Shown: in pieces, positions 1-7,961 of the stretch
Numbering within the stretch: position 1 is the first letter of the stretch
Layout: the number at the start of each line of letters is the position of its first letter
From: Kaistia granuli DSM 23481
Lineage (GTDB): Bacteria; Pseudomonadota; Alphaproteobacteria; Rhizobiales; Kaistiaceae
Direction: 5' to 3'
DNA length: 64,000 bases
Assembly: GCF_000380505.1 (NCBI RefSeq)
Contig: NZ_AQYH01000008.1
Span: 124,001-188,000, forward strand
The notes under the pieces: model-generated
The model's input: only the letters and a program-made list of their open reading frames with translations
The model's database searches: none
Told to the model about the DNA's origin: nothing
Translations under genes and position numbers: made by a program

Positions 1-351
1 GAAGTTCTCCATGCCGGCGAGCGCGTCAACCGCGGTCAGCTGGCCCTTCTGGTACATGGCGAGCGAGAGGTCGAACGGACGGCAGGTGATGAGATCACCG
101 GCCGAGCCGGCGTCGAGCTTGGCGTTGATCGCGGCGTTGTATTCGGTCGGTGCCAGCGGCGAGAACACGACCTTGATGCCGGGGTTCTTCGCTTCGAAGG
201 CCGGGATCAGCTTCTCCTGCCAGATCGACAGGTCGTCATTGCGCCAGCTCTCGACAGTCAGCGTCACGTCCTCGGCGAATGCCGGGGCAGCCCCGGCCGA
301 GAGCGCAGCGACGGCCGTCGCCAGCATCATCCGCTTCATGGTGGTGTTCAT
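1..351 (-). CDS. Carbohydrate ABC transporter substrate-binding protein (N-terminal part)
   Basis: Only the first 117 codons are present; the gene runs off the left edge. I read it directly on the minus strand. It starts MNTTMKRMMLA and has a Sec signal peptide ending near AAPAFA, followed by a mature start typical of family 1 extracellular solute-binding proteins (VTLTVESWRNDD, then a WQEKLIPAFEAKNPGIKV segment). The start is supported by GAGGAG a few bases upstream. It lies 44 bp behind the murQ-like gene on the same strand and is probably in that operon, so its ligand may be an amino sugar or a muropeptide-derived sugar. The permeases would lie outside the window. Confidence 0.85.
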   Translation of the reverse strand, partial: MNTTMKRMMLATAVAALSAGAAPAFAEDVTLTVESWRNDDLSIWQEKLIPAFEAKNPGIKVVFSPLAPTEYNAAINAKLDAGSAGDLITCRPFDLSLAMYQKGQLTAVDALAGMENF

Positions 352-395
352 GTCAGGCTCCTCTCTGAACCGTACGGCCGGCGGCCGCATCGGCA

Positions 396-1316
396 TTATC
401 GGACGTCAGCCCCGGCGACCGCCGCCAGCGCTTCGCGTACGTTCCCATTGTTCTGTCTCAAGAGTTCATTGGCAGCGGCGGGATCTTTCGCCCCGGCCGC
501 GATCAGGATCGCCGGCTTCACATGGCCGCCCGCGCGTTCGAGCGCCGCGCCGGCGCTCGCCTCGTCGACACCGGCGACACTGGCGATGATCCGGGCGGCA
601 CGCCCCCGGAGCTTGCCATTGTCGGCCCGGACATTGACCATCAGCCCGTCATAGACATGGCCGAGATGGATCGCCGTCATCGTCGAGAGCATGTTGAGCG
701 CCGCCTTCTGGGCCGTGCCAGCCCCCATCCGGGTCGATCCGGCGATGACTTCCGGTCCGGAATCGAGATGGACGGTCACGTCGGCGCCCTCGAAGAGCGG
801 CGCGCTGGCGTTGCTGGCAATCGCGACGCTGGCGGCGCCCGCGGCGATCGCCGCCTGCAATCCTGACACCGTGAAGGGCGTCGAGCCGCTCGCCGAGATC
901 GCGACGACGCAATCCTGCGGACCGACGCCATAGGCAGCGACGTCGATGCGCGCCTGATCAGGATCGTCTTCCTGCAGGCCGGAGAAATTGTGGATCAGGT
1001 CGAGCCCGCCCGCCAGGATGGTGACGATGCGGTCGTCGGGAACGCCATAGGTCTGCGGGATCTCGAGCGCGTCGCTGAGCGCCAGCAGCGCCGGGCTGCC
1101 CGAGGCGAGATAAACCAGCCGACCACCGGCCGCGAGCTTGTCGGCCGCGAGGCGGGCGGCCTTGGCGAGCGCGGGGATCGCCGCCTCGACCGAGGCGACG
1201 GCGCGCGCATGGCCGCCCTGCAGCGCCGCGAGCACGTCCTCGTCACGCCAGGTGTCGAGGCCGCGATAGCGCGGATCGGCGATTTCGGTCGACAGCGAAG
1301 CTTTGGTCACGGTCAT
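396..1316 (-). CDS. murQ: MurQ-like N-acetylmuramic acid 6-phosphate etherase (SIS domain)
   Basis: The 306 aa length is usual for MurQ. The family signature lies at residues 188-212 (PEVIAGSTRMGAGTAQ, then NMLST), and the C-terminal helical part (MVNVRADNGKLRGRA) is also typical. MurQ splits the lactyl ether of MurNAc-6-P to give GlcNAc-6-P and D-lactate in the cytoplasm. Two substrate-loop segments differ from the classic enzyme: the usual GAGTSGRL loop is ASGSPALL (71-78), and the SGRTP motif is SGSTP (143-147). A glutamate at the usual catalytic place (E85, in ALEIPQ) is kept. It overlaps the upstream gene by ATGA and sits before a sugar-binding protein. The family is clear, but the exact substrate is uncertain. 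Confidence 0.8.
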   Translation of the reverse strand: MTVTKASLSTEIADPRYRGLDTWRDEDVLAALQGGHARAVASVEAAIPALAKAARLAADKLAAGGRLVYLASGSPALLALSDALEIPQTYGVPDDRIVTILAGGLDLIHNFSGLQEDDPDQARIDVAAYGVGPQDCVVAISASGSTPFTVSGLQAAIAAGAASVAIASNASAPLFEGADVTVHLDSGPEVIAGSTRMGAGTAQKAALNMLSTMTAIHLGHVYDGLMVNVRADNGKLRGRAARIIASVAGVDEASAGAALERAGGHVKPAILIAAGAKDPAAANELLRQNNGNVREALAAVAGADVR

Positions 1317-2665
1317 GCTTTCTTCTCGATATCTGCGGCCCCGCCGGCGAGCGTCGCGGCGAGGGTTGCGGCCGTCTGCACGAGCCGCTCGGCCGAACCC
1401 TGCGCGAAGGCGCCGGGCATGCCGTAATAGCGATGCGCCTCGTCGACCTCATAGCCGCCAAAGGCATATTCTTCCGCGGGGGGAATGTAGCCAGGCACGC
1501 CGTCGGCGAAGCAGAAGACGAAGGAACGGCCACCGACGGGCGTGCCGTCGATCGCCTGACGGATCTGCCTCGCCGTCGCGGCGAAGATCTCGCCGGGCAG
1601 CGCGACCAGGCGGACACCGCCCCAGTTGAAAACAGTCACGCGAAGCGGGCACGGCGCAAGTGGCTCGCGGGCCGCGGTATCGGCCCAGTCGGCCCAGCTC
1701 TCATAGAGCGCGGCCCAGGCGGGCTCAGCCGTCTGGCTATCCGCGCGCCATTGGGCGCCGAGCGCGTCGAGCTCGGCCTCCTCCGGCCGGACCAGATCCA
1801 ATGCGACCGGCGCAGAAGCGGCTCCAACCCGGGCGGATATCGGCGCCTGCGGCGCGGCGAGCGCCGCCGCGCCGATGCGGTGGCCGAGGCGTTCGGCATT
1901 CGCGAAGCTGCGGAAATCGGACGGCACCGTGCTGATCGAGCCGTGCGGCGTATCGCCGATCCCGGCATCGCCGGCGCACCCGGTCAGGAACAGGGCGACG
2001 GCTCCGGGATGAACCGCCTCGATCGCTGTCCGGACGGCTCCGGGATAATCCGCCGTCCAAAGCGTATTGTCCGCACCCAGCACGACCGGGTGGCAGGCGT
2101 AGGAGAGCACCACGGCGATCCAGCCGCCGTCCTCGCCGCGAATGCGGAGCACCGGCAATTGCGGATCGGTGACGCCGCCATCGTGACGGCGGTTCCGCGC
2201 CACCTCCGGATCGGCGCCATTGCCGAACGACAGCCGCGCCGGGCGGCGGTTCGCAAGGGCGGCCTCGATCGCCGCGACGCAGGCGTCTTCGAGCCGTGTT
2301 ACAAATCCGGCATCCGACGCACCGCCGACCCGACCGGGGACGGCACGGGGTCCGCCATGGGTATGAAGCGCCGTGACGACGACATGATCGTCCGGCAGCG
2401 GGACCCGGGCGCGGATGCGTCCGCATGTATCCTCATGCAACCCGATGACGTCGACGGAAACGAGTGCCGTATCGCCGACGACGAGGGCGCGAACGGTCAG
2501 GGGATCATGTGTACCGGTGGCCGGCGAGGTCCGCGCGGCGTAGCCCGCCATGGCGAGGCCGGACGGCGGCGTGATGTCGACGACGGCCGCGCCGGCGAGG
2601 ACGATAGCGTCCGCATCCGGTCGACCTGACTCTCCAGCCCCTGCGTCAATGCGCATTTCCAGCAT
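1313..2665 (-). CDS. Neutral/alkaline ceramidase-like metal hydrolase, cytoplasmic
   Basis: This 450 aa protein matches the N-terminal catalytic domain of neutral/alkaline non-lysosomal ceramidases. It has DITPP-GLAMAGY near residues 30-42, the zinc-type motif HTHGGP at 101-106 and a later CHPV motif. True neutral ceramidases are secreted and about 650-700 aa; this one has no signal peptide and no C-terminal domain. The ceramidase nucleophile motif GDVSPN is replaced by a GDAGIGD-like segment, so ceramide is an unlikely substrate. It heads the leftward amino-sugar operon and overlaps murQ by 4 bp. I infer an amidase or deacylase acting on an N-acylated amino sugar. A second ATG three codons in (2656) is possible. 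Confidence 0.7.
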   Translation of the reverse strand: MLEMRIDAGAGESGRPDADAIVLAGAAVVDITPPSGLAMAGYAARTSPATGTHDPLTVRALVVGDTALVSVDVIGLHEDTCGRIRARVPLPDDHVVVTALHTHGGPRAVPGRVGGASDAGFVTRLEDACVAAIEAALANRRPARLSFGNGADPEVARNRRHDGGVTDPQLPVLRIRGEDGGWIAVVLSYACHPVVLGADNTLWTADYPGAVRTAIEAVHPGAVALFLTGCAGDAGIGDTPHGSISTVPSDFRSFANAERLGHRIGAAALAAPQAPISARVGAASAPVALDLVRPEEAELDALGAQWRADSQTAEPAWAALYESWADWADTAAREPLAPCPLRVTVFNWGGVRLVALPGEIFAATARQIRQAIDGTPVGGRSFVFCFADGVPGYIPPAEEYAFGGYEVDEAHRYYGMPGAFAQGSAERLVQTAATLAATLAGGAADIEKKA

Positions 2666-2698
2666 CGATCAACTCTTCCCCGCCTGATCAAGTGGACG

Positions 2699-2717
2699 AT
2701 ACCAACGAAATACCAGT
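2699..2717 (-). promoter_or_regulatory. Putative operator of the leftward amino-sugar operon
   Basis: Read on the minus strand the element is ACTGGTATTTCGTTGGTAT, 34 bp upstream of the ceramidase-like start. A near copy lies on the plus strand in front of the divergent operon (2874-2893). GGT/ACC-containing half sites are usual for HutC-subfamily GntR regulators such as NagR/DasR, so the GntR protein at 3879 is the best candidate binder. This is inferred from the repeat and its position only. Confidence 0.45.
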
Positions 2718-2873
2718 CCGTCCAGTCGCCTAAATCAGACGCTCGAAAAAATACCGCCCACCCTGGGGAAAGGCAAATTTCTCCTTTAATTACATATCAT
2801 TGCCGATATTTTTGACGCCTCATTTCTCGCTCCAGTCGCATGTGCCTGGCAGAGGCAGCATATTATCTTCCAA

Positions 2874-2893
2874 ATTGGATTTCGTTTGGTATT
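2874..2893 (+). promoter_or_regulatory. Putative operator of the rightward amino-sugar operon
   Basis: The sequence ATTGGATTTCGTTTGGTATT shares TGG-ATTTCGTT-GGTAT with the element at 2699-2717, and it faces its own downstream gene in the same sense. The remainder of the 2666-2964 intergenic region is AT-rich around 2770-2820, as expected for divergent promoters. No other gene is visible there. Confidence 0.45.
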
Positions 2894-2964
2894 ATCTCGC
2901 CATAGAGGTCGCCGGACTGTCTCAATCCGGTTGCCAGCGAGGCTGACAGGCGGTGAAGGACGAC

Positions 2965-3882
2965 ATGTCGGGGAGCTATGAGGGTCGCCGGATAGACAGC
3001 CAGGACATCATCCTGGTCGGAGTCGATGGCGGCGGAACCCGGTGCCGGGCCCGCGCCCGCTTCGTCGACGGCACGCCGATTGGCGAGTGCATCACCGGCA
3101 CCGCCAACATCCTGGCCGGTATCGACGCGGCGCGGGACAACATCATCGCCGCGGTCGAGGGCGCTCTCGTCGCCGGCGGCCTTTCCGCCGCCGATCTCGG
3201 CCGCTGTCATGTCGGCATGGGCCTCGCCGCCGCGAACATTCCCGACCTCGCCGAGCGCTTCCTGGCCTCCGGCTTCCCCTTTGCCAGGACCGCGCTGGAG
3301 ATGGACGCCTGGATCGCCTGCCGCGGCGCCCACCCGGAAGGAAATGGCGCTATCGCCATCCTCGGTACCGGCACGGCCTATGTCGTGCAGACCGGCGGCG
3401 CCTTCGTCACGGTCGGCGGCTGGGGCTTCCAGCTCGGCGACCAGGGCAGTGGCGCCTGGCTCGGTCACCAGGCGCTGCGCCAGTCTGCTCTCGCCCATGA
3501 CGGCGTCATCCCCGCCACGTCGCTATCGGAATCGTTGCTGGCGCGGTTCGACCATAAGCCCGACCAGATCGTGACCTTCTGCAAGACCGCGCTGCCGCGC
3601 GATTACGGAGATTTCGCCCCGCTCGTCTTCGAACACGCGAAGGCAGGCGATGCGATGGCGGAAGCCATTCTCGCCCGGGCGACCCTCGATATCGAAGCCT
3701 CGCTGAACCGTCTCGTCGAGCTCGGCGCGGCCCGGATCAGCCTGCTCGGCGGCCTCGCCCCGCTCTATGCCACGCGGCTTTCGCCCGAGATCGCGGCCCG
3801 GATCGTAGCGCCGGCCGGCGATCCGCTCGAAGGCGCGCTGGTCCTCGCAGCGACCTTGCTGCCGGTCGAGGCCAATCCATGA
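2965..3882 (+). CDS. BadF/BadG/BcrA/BcrD-family ATPase, probable N-acetylglucosamine kinase
   Basis: The protein has the actin-fold phosphate motif VGVDGGGTRCRAR near its N-terminus and a second phosphate loop, AILGTGTAYVVQ, mid-protein. It also has the GGWGFQLGDQGSGAWLG segment typical of the GlcNAc-kinase branch of the BadF family. The expected reaction is ATP-dependent phosphorylation of GlcNAc or a related amino sugar at C6. I prefer the ATG at 2965, preceded by AAGGA; an in-frame GTG at 2953 is possible. It is first in a rightward operon, overlaps the GntR gene by ATGA, and shares the operon with a second, ROK-type sugar kinase. Confidence 0.8.
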   Translation: MSGSYEGRRIDSQDIILVGVDGGGTRCRARARFVDGTPIGECITGTANILAGIDAARDNIIAAVEGALVAGGLSAADLGRCHVGMGLAAANIPDLAERFLASGFPFARTALEMDAWIACRGAHPEGNGAIAILGTGTAYVVQTGGAFVTVGGWGFQLGDQGSGAWLGHQALRQSALAHDGVIPATSLSESLLARFDHKPDQIVTFCKTALPRDYGDFAPLVFEHAKAGDAMAEAILARATLDIEASLNRLVELGAARISLLGGLAPLYATRLSPEIAARIVAPAGDPLEGALVLAATLLPVEANP

Positions 3883-4643
3883 CCGATTTCCTCCTCGCAC
3901 CCGAACGACTGGCGGGCGAAGAGGGCGGACCGCTCTATATCCGCCTGCAGGCGCTGATTCGCGGCGCCATCTCCGAGGGCCGTCTGGTGCCCAACAACGC
4001 CTTGCCTGCCGAGCGCGAAATGGCAGCCTCGCTCGGCGTCTCGCGGGTCACCGTGCGCAAGGCGATCCAGGGACTGGTCGCCGAGGGAGTGCTGCGCCAA
4101 CGCCACGGCTCCGGCACCTTCGTCTCGCGCGGTGGCGGTCGCGTCGAGCAGCCGCTGTCGCGCCTCACTTCGTTCACCGAAGACATGCGCAGCCGTGGCC
4201 TGGTTCCGACCGCGAGCTGGATCGAGCGCTCCGTCGGCATGCCGACCTCGGCCGAGGCCATGATCCTCGGTCTTGCTCCGACCGATCGGGTTTCGCGCCT
4301 GCATCGCCTGCGCATGGCCGACAACGAGCCGATGGCAATCGAACGCGCCGTCGTGCCCGCCCGCATACTGCCGGACCCGACGATCGTCGAGGTCTCGCTC
4401 TACGATGTTCTAGCCTCGACCGGCATGCGCCCGGTGCGCGCCGTGCAGCGGTTGAACGCCGAGAATGTTGGCAGCGCCGACGCCGCGCTGCTCGGCATCG
4501 CGCCCGGCTCGGCGGCCCTGGCCATCGAGCGTATCTCCTATCTCCAGGATGGTCGCGTCGTCGAGTTCACGCGCTCGCACTATCGCGGCGATGCCTATGA
4601 TTTCGTAGCTGAATTGAACCTGACCGAAGCGTCTCCCCGCTGA
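3879..4643 (+). CDS. GntR-family (HutC/UTRA) transcriptional regulator
   Basis: This 254 aa regulator has an N-terminal winged helix (about residues 18-84, with LPAEREMAASLGVSRVTVRKA and a GSGTFV wing) followed by a UTRA ligand domain (about 95-250). Relatives such as NagR and DasR sense GlcN-6-P or GlcNAc-6-P and repress amino-sugar genes. Its place between a GlcNAc-kinase-like gene and a SIS deaminase makes the same role likely here. It is translationally coupled to the upstream kinase (4 bp overlap). Candidate sites lie at 2699-2717 and 2874-2893. Confidence 0.85.
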   Translation: MTDFLLAPERLAGEEGGPLYIRLQALIRGAISEGRLVPNNALPAEREMAASLGVSRVTVRKAIQGLVAEGVLRQRHGSGTFVSRGGGRVEQPLSRLTSFTEDMRSRGLVPTASWIERSVGMPTSAEAMILGLAPTDRVSRLHRLRMADNEPMAIERAVVPARILPDPTIVEVSLYDVLASTGMRPVRAVQRLNAENVGSADAALLGIAPGSAALAIERISYLQDGRVVEFTRSHYRGDAYDFVAELNLTEASPR

Positions 4644-4666
4644 CGTCGGAACGGAGGATTGAGACC

Positions 4667-5692
4667 ATGACCACGACCCTGATGCGCGCCGAGATCGATG
4701 AAGCCCCGGTAGCCGTCCGCCGCCTGCTCGACCAGTCCCGCGATGCCATTGCCGATGCCGGCGCGCGCCTGCGCGCACTCGACCCCAAAGTGATCGTGAC
4801 GGTGGCGCGCGGCTCCTCCGACCATGCCAGCGCCTTTTTCAAATATGCCTGCGAGATCCTGACCGGCGTTCCCGTGGCCTCGCTCGGCCCGTCGATCGCC
4901 TCGATCTACAAGACGCCGCTGCACCTGCCGGGCGCCGCCGTACTGGCCACATCGCAATCCGGCAAGAGCCCCGACCTGCTCGCCATGGTGGAGGCCGCCA
5001 AGCAGGGCGGCGCCACCAGTATCGCCCTCGTCAATGTCGAGGACGCGCCGCTGGCAGCCCTTGCCGACATCTTCGTGCCGCTGCGCGCCGGGCCGGAAAA
5101 GAGCGTCGCCTCGACCAAGTCCTACATCACCTCTGTGGTCGCCGGCCTCGCCATCATCGCCGAATGGCGCGAGGACAAGGAACTCCAGAGCGCCATCGCC
5201 GCCCTGCCGGACAAGCTCGACGCCGCGCTCGAATGCGACTGGAGCGAAGCGCGCGACATCGTCGTTGGCGCGTCGTCGCTCTATACGCTGGGCCGTGGCC
5301 CGGGCTTCGCCGTCGCACAGGAGGCGGCGCTAAAGCTCAAGGAAACTTCGATCCTGCACGCCGAGGCCTATTCCGGCGCCGAGCTGCAGCACGGCCCGGT
5401 CTCGCTGGTCGACGAGAACTTCCCGCTGATCGCCTTCATCCCGGAGGACGCGGCAGCGCCGAGCATGATCGCCAATGTTTCCGCGCTGCACGCCCGTGGT
5501 GCCAAGGTGTTCACGGCGACGGCCGCGACCATCCCAGGCCCGCGCCTCCCCGTGGCGCCGACCGGCCACGCCATGACCGATCCGATCTCGATCGCGCTTT
5601 CCTTCTATCGCTTCGCCGAGACGGTGGCCGTGGCACGCGGATTCAACCCCGACAAGCCGCGCGGCCTCAACAAGGTCACCGAGACCGTCTAG
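4667..5692 (+). CDS. SIS-domain sugar-phosphate deaminase/isomerase (GlmS-isomerase-like, NagB-II type)
   Basis: The protein has 341 aa with two SIS domains and no glutaminase domain. Motifs are VARGSSDHAS (47-56), TSQSGKSPDLL (95-105), STKSYITSV, and the C-terminal EAALKLKETSILHAEAYSG with ELQHGP, all as in the isomerase half of GlmS. Glutaminase-free relatives convert glucosamine-6-P to fructose-6-P and ammonia (NagB-II/AgaS). Lying next to nagA, this would be the step after deacetylation. A strong Shine-Dalgarno (GGAGG) lies about 10 bp upstream of the ATG. AgaS-type activity on galactosamine-6-P cannot be excluded. Confidence 0.85.
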   Translation: MTTTLMRAEIDEAPVAVRRLLDQSRDAIADAGARLRALDPKVIVTVARGSSDHASAFFKYACEILTGVPVASLGPSIASIYKTPLHLPGAAVLATSQSGKSPDLLAMVEAAKQGGATSIALVNVEDAPLAALADIFVPLRAGPEKSVASTKSYITSVVAGLAIIAEWREDKELQSAIAALPDKLDAALECDWSEARDIVVGASSLYTLGRGPGFAVAQEAALKLKETSILHAEAYSGAELQHGPVSLVDENFPLIAFIPEDAAAPSMIANVSALHARGAKVFTATAATIPGPRLPVAPTGHAMTDPISIALSFYRFAETVAVARGFNPDKPRGLNKVTETV

Positions 5693-5825
5693 CCGATCTG
5701 GCGTATCCCGGCATTTCTCTCCTTCTCCCCGAGAGAGCGAGAGATCCAATAGAAACAGAGCACGGTCCGCCTTTCGGAAGCGGCCGTGCTATCCATTTGC
5801 CGACACCGAATTCAGGAAGAGCCAC

Positions 5826-6989
5826 ATGCCGAACCTGACAGCCTATCTGACCGCCGACCTGTTCGACGGCGCGACGCGCCGACGTGACGCCGCCGTTCTC
5901 GTCGAGGGCGACACCATCGTCGGTATCGTCGGCCCCGGCGGTCTGCCGGACGGTGCGAAGACCATCAGCCTCGACGGCGGGCTGCTGGCGCCCGGCTTCA
6001 TCGACCTGCAGGTGAATGGTGGCGGCGGCGCGCTCCTGAACAGCGCCGCGACCATTGATGGTATCCGCACGATCTGCACGGCGCACGCCCGCTACGGCAC
6101 GACGGCGCTGCTCCCGACGCTGATCACCGATACACCCGCCGTGACCGAAGCGGCCATCGCCGCCACCCGTGACGCGATCGCAGCCGGCGTGCCGGGATGC
6201 CTTGGCGTCCACCTCGAAGGGCCTCATCTCTCCGTGGCCCGCAAGGGCGCGCACAATCCGGGCTTCATCCGGACGATGGACGAGGCAGACCTCGAGCGCC
6301 TCACCTCGACGGGGCTGGAGCATGTGCTGACCACGGTCGCCGCCGAGACCGTGCCGCCCGAGCAGATCGCCCGACTGACGGAAGCCGGCGTACATGTCGC
6401 CATCGGCCATTCCGACGCCCCCTACGAAACGGCAATGGCCGCTTTCAATGCCGGTGCTCGTGGCGTTACTCACCTCTTCAATGCCATGAGCCAGCTCGGC
6501 CATCGCTCTCCCGGCGTGGTCGGCGCGGCTCTCGACAGCTCCGATTCCTGGTGCGGTATCATCCCGGACGGCCTGCACGTCCATCCGGCGGCGATCGCCA
6601 ACGCGCTGCGCGCCAAGCGGGCTCCCGGCCGGATCTTCATCGTCACCGACGCCATGTCGACGGTCGGCACGACGATGACGGAGTTTGAGCTGAACGGCCG
6701 CATCATCCAGCGCCAGGGCGGCAAGCTGACGCTCGACGACGGTACGCTGGCCGGCTCCGATCTCGACATGATCGGCGCGATCCGCTTCATGACCGGCACG
6801 GTCGGCATCGGCCTCGACGAAACCCTGCGGATGGCGTCGCTGTATCCGGCGCAGTTCATGGGGATCGATCGGACCTACGGCCGCATCGCGCCTGGCGCGC
6901 GCGCCGATTTCGTACACCTGACCGGCGACCTCGATGTCGCGGGCGTCTATATCGGCGGTGCGCGGCAGCATTTCGCACCGCTCTCCTGA
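5826..6989 (+). CDS. nagA: N-acetylglucosamine-6-phosphate deacetylase
   Basis: The 387 aa length is normal for NagA. It has an amidohydrolase TIM barrel with GFIDLQVNG (about 57-65), the metal ligand in HLEGPHLS (E131), IGHSDA (H195), THLFNAM (H216) and the catalytic aspartate in VTDAM. It removes acetate from GlcNAc-6-P in the cytoplasm and supplies the SIS-domain deaminase encoded just upstream. The 133 bp gap before it (5693-5825) contains a weak purine-rich stretch but no clear terminator, so it is probably still in the operon. The ROK kinase follows after 14 bp. Confidence 0.93.
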   Translation: MPNLTAYLTADLFDGATRRRDAAVLVEGDTIVGIVGPGGLPDGAKTISLDGGLLAPGFIDLQVNGGGGALLNSAATIDGIRTICTAHARYGTTALLPTLITDTPAVTEAAIAATRDAIAAGVPGCLGVHLEGPHLSVARKGAHNPGFIRTMDEADLERLTSTGLEHVLTTVAAETVPPEQIARLTEAGVHVAIGHSDAPYETAMAAFNAGARGVTHLFNAMSQLGHRSPGVVGAALDSSDSWCGIIPDGLHVHPAAIANALRAKRAPGRIFIVTDAMSTVGTTMTEFELNGRIIQRQGGKLTLDDGTLAGSDLDMIGAIRFMTGTVGIGLDETLRMASLYPAQFMGIDRTYGRIAPGARADFVHLTGDLDVAGVYIGGARQHFAPLS

Positions 6990-7003
6990 ACGGACCAACG
7001 AGC

Positions 7004-7912
7004 ATGACGCGCGGAACCGCAGCCTTCGACATTGGCGGCTCGAAGATCGAGTTCGCCCGTGTCTCGCGCGAAGGCGCGGTAACCGATCGCACCACGCTGC
7101 CGACGCCGCACACGAGCTGGGGCGACTTCGTCGCGACGCTCCGTCGCCTGATCGAGGCAGATGGTGGCGCCGCCCGCATCGGCATCTCGATCGCCGGCAC
7201 CGCCGACAGCGCCACCGGCATAGCCCTGGCCGCCAACGTGCCGGTTGTCACCGGACACCGCATCGAGAGTGAAATCGCCGAAGCGCTCGGCATCCCCGTC
7301 CGGGTCGGCAACGACGCGGATTGCTTCGCATTGGCCGAGGCGATAGTCGGCGCCGGCAAGGGCTTACCGATCGTCTTCGGCGCGATCCTTGGCACCGGCG
7401 TCGGCGGCGGGCTGGTGATCCACGGCCGCATGGTGCGCGGCGCGCATGGCGTCACCGGCGAATGGGGCCACGGCCCGCTGCTCGCCGAAGCCGTCGCCGC
7501 GCGCGGCATTCCGGTCGTGCGGTGTGGGTGCGGCCAGACCGGCTGCCTCGACAGCTATGGCTCGGCACGCGGGCTGGAGCGGATCCACGCGGCGCTGGCG
7601 GGTGAAACACGCACCAGCCACGCCATCACCGAGGCCTGGCACGCCGGCGATGACAAAGCCACGAAGAGCGTCGAGGCTTTCGTCGAACTGATCGCCGGTC
7701 CGCTGTCGATGATCGTCAACACGATCGGCCCGTCGATCATCCCCGTCGGCGGCGGGCTCTCCTCCGATTCGGTCCTGCTCGGCGCGATCGACAAGGCCGT
7801 GCGCGCCCGCGTTCTGGGGCGATACACCCAGCCGCTCGTGGTTCCCGGGCAGACCCGAGGCGCCAGCGGCCTGATCGGCGCGGCCATGCTGGCGGAAGAA
7901 CGTGCGCCGTGA
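7004..7912 (+). CDS. ROK-family sugar kinase, probable N-acetylglucosamine kinase
   Basis: The ROK family is shown by AFDIGGSKIEFARV at the N-terminus, GTGVGGGLVIHG, the EWGHGP motif with catalytic-region histidine, and the zinc motif CGCGQTGCLDSYGS. Such enzymes (NagK, NanK, Glk) phosphorylate hexoses or N-acetyl hexosamines with ATP. Placed right after nagA, GlcNAc or ManNAc is the likely substrate. It is 302 aa, the usual size. The operon thus holds two unrelated sugar kinases, this one and the BadF type at 2965. Confidence 0.88.
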   Translation: MTRGTAAFDIGGSKIEFARVSREGAVTDRTTLPTPHTSWGDFVATLRRLIEADGGAARIGISIAGTADSATGIALAANVPVVTGHRIESEIAEALGIPVRVGNDADCFALAEAIVGAGKGLPIVFGAILGTGVGGGLVIHGRMVRGAHGVTGEWGHGPLLAEAVAARGIPVVRCGCGQTGCLDSYGSARGLERIHAALAGETRTSHAITEAWHAGDDKATKSVEAFVELIAGPLSMIVNTIGPSIIPVGGGLSSDSVLLGAIDKAVRARVLGRYTQPLVVPGQTRGASGLIGAAMLAEERAP

Positions 7913-7961
7913 TCATACTGCGGCCATGCCCATCGCCGAACCCAGGGACACCGCAGCGCTG

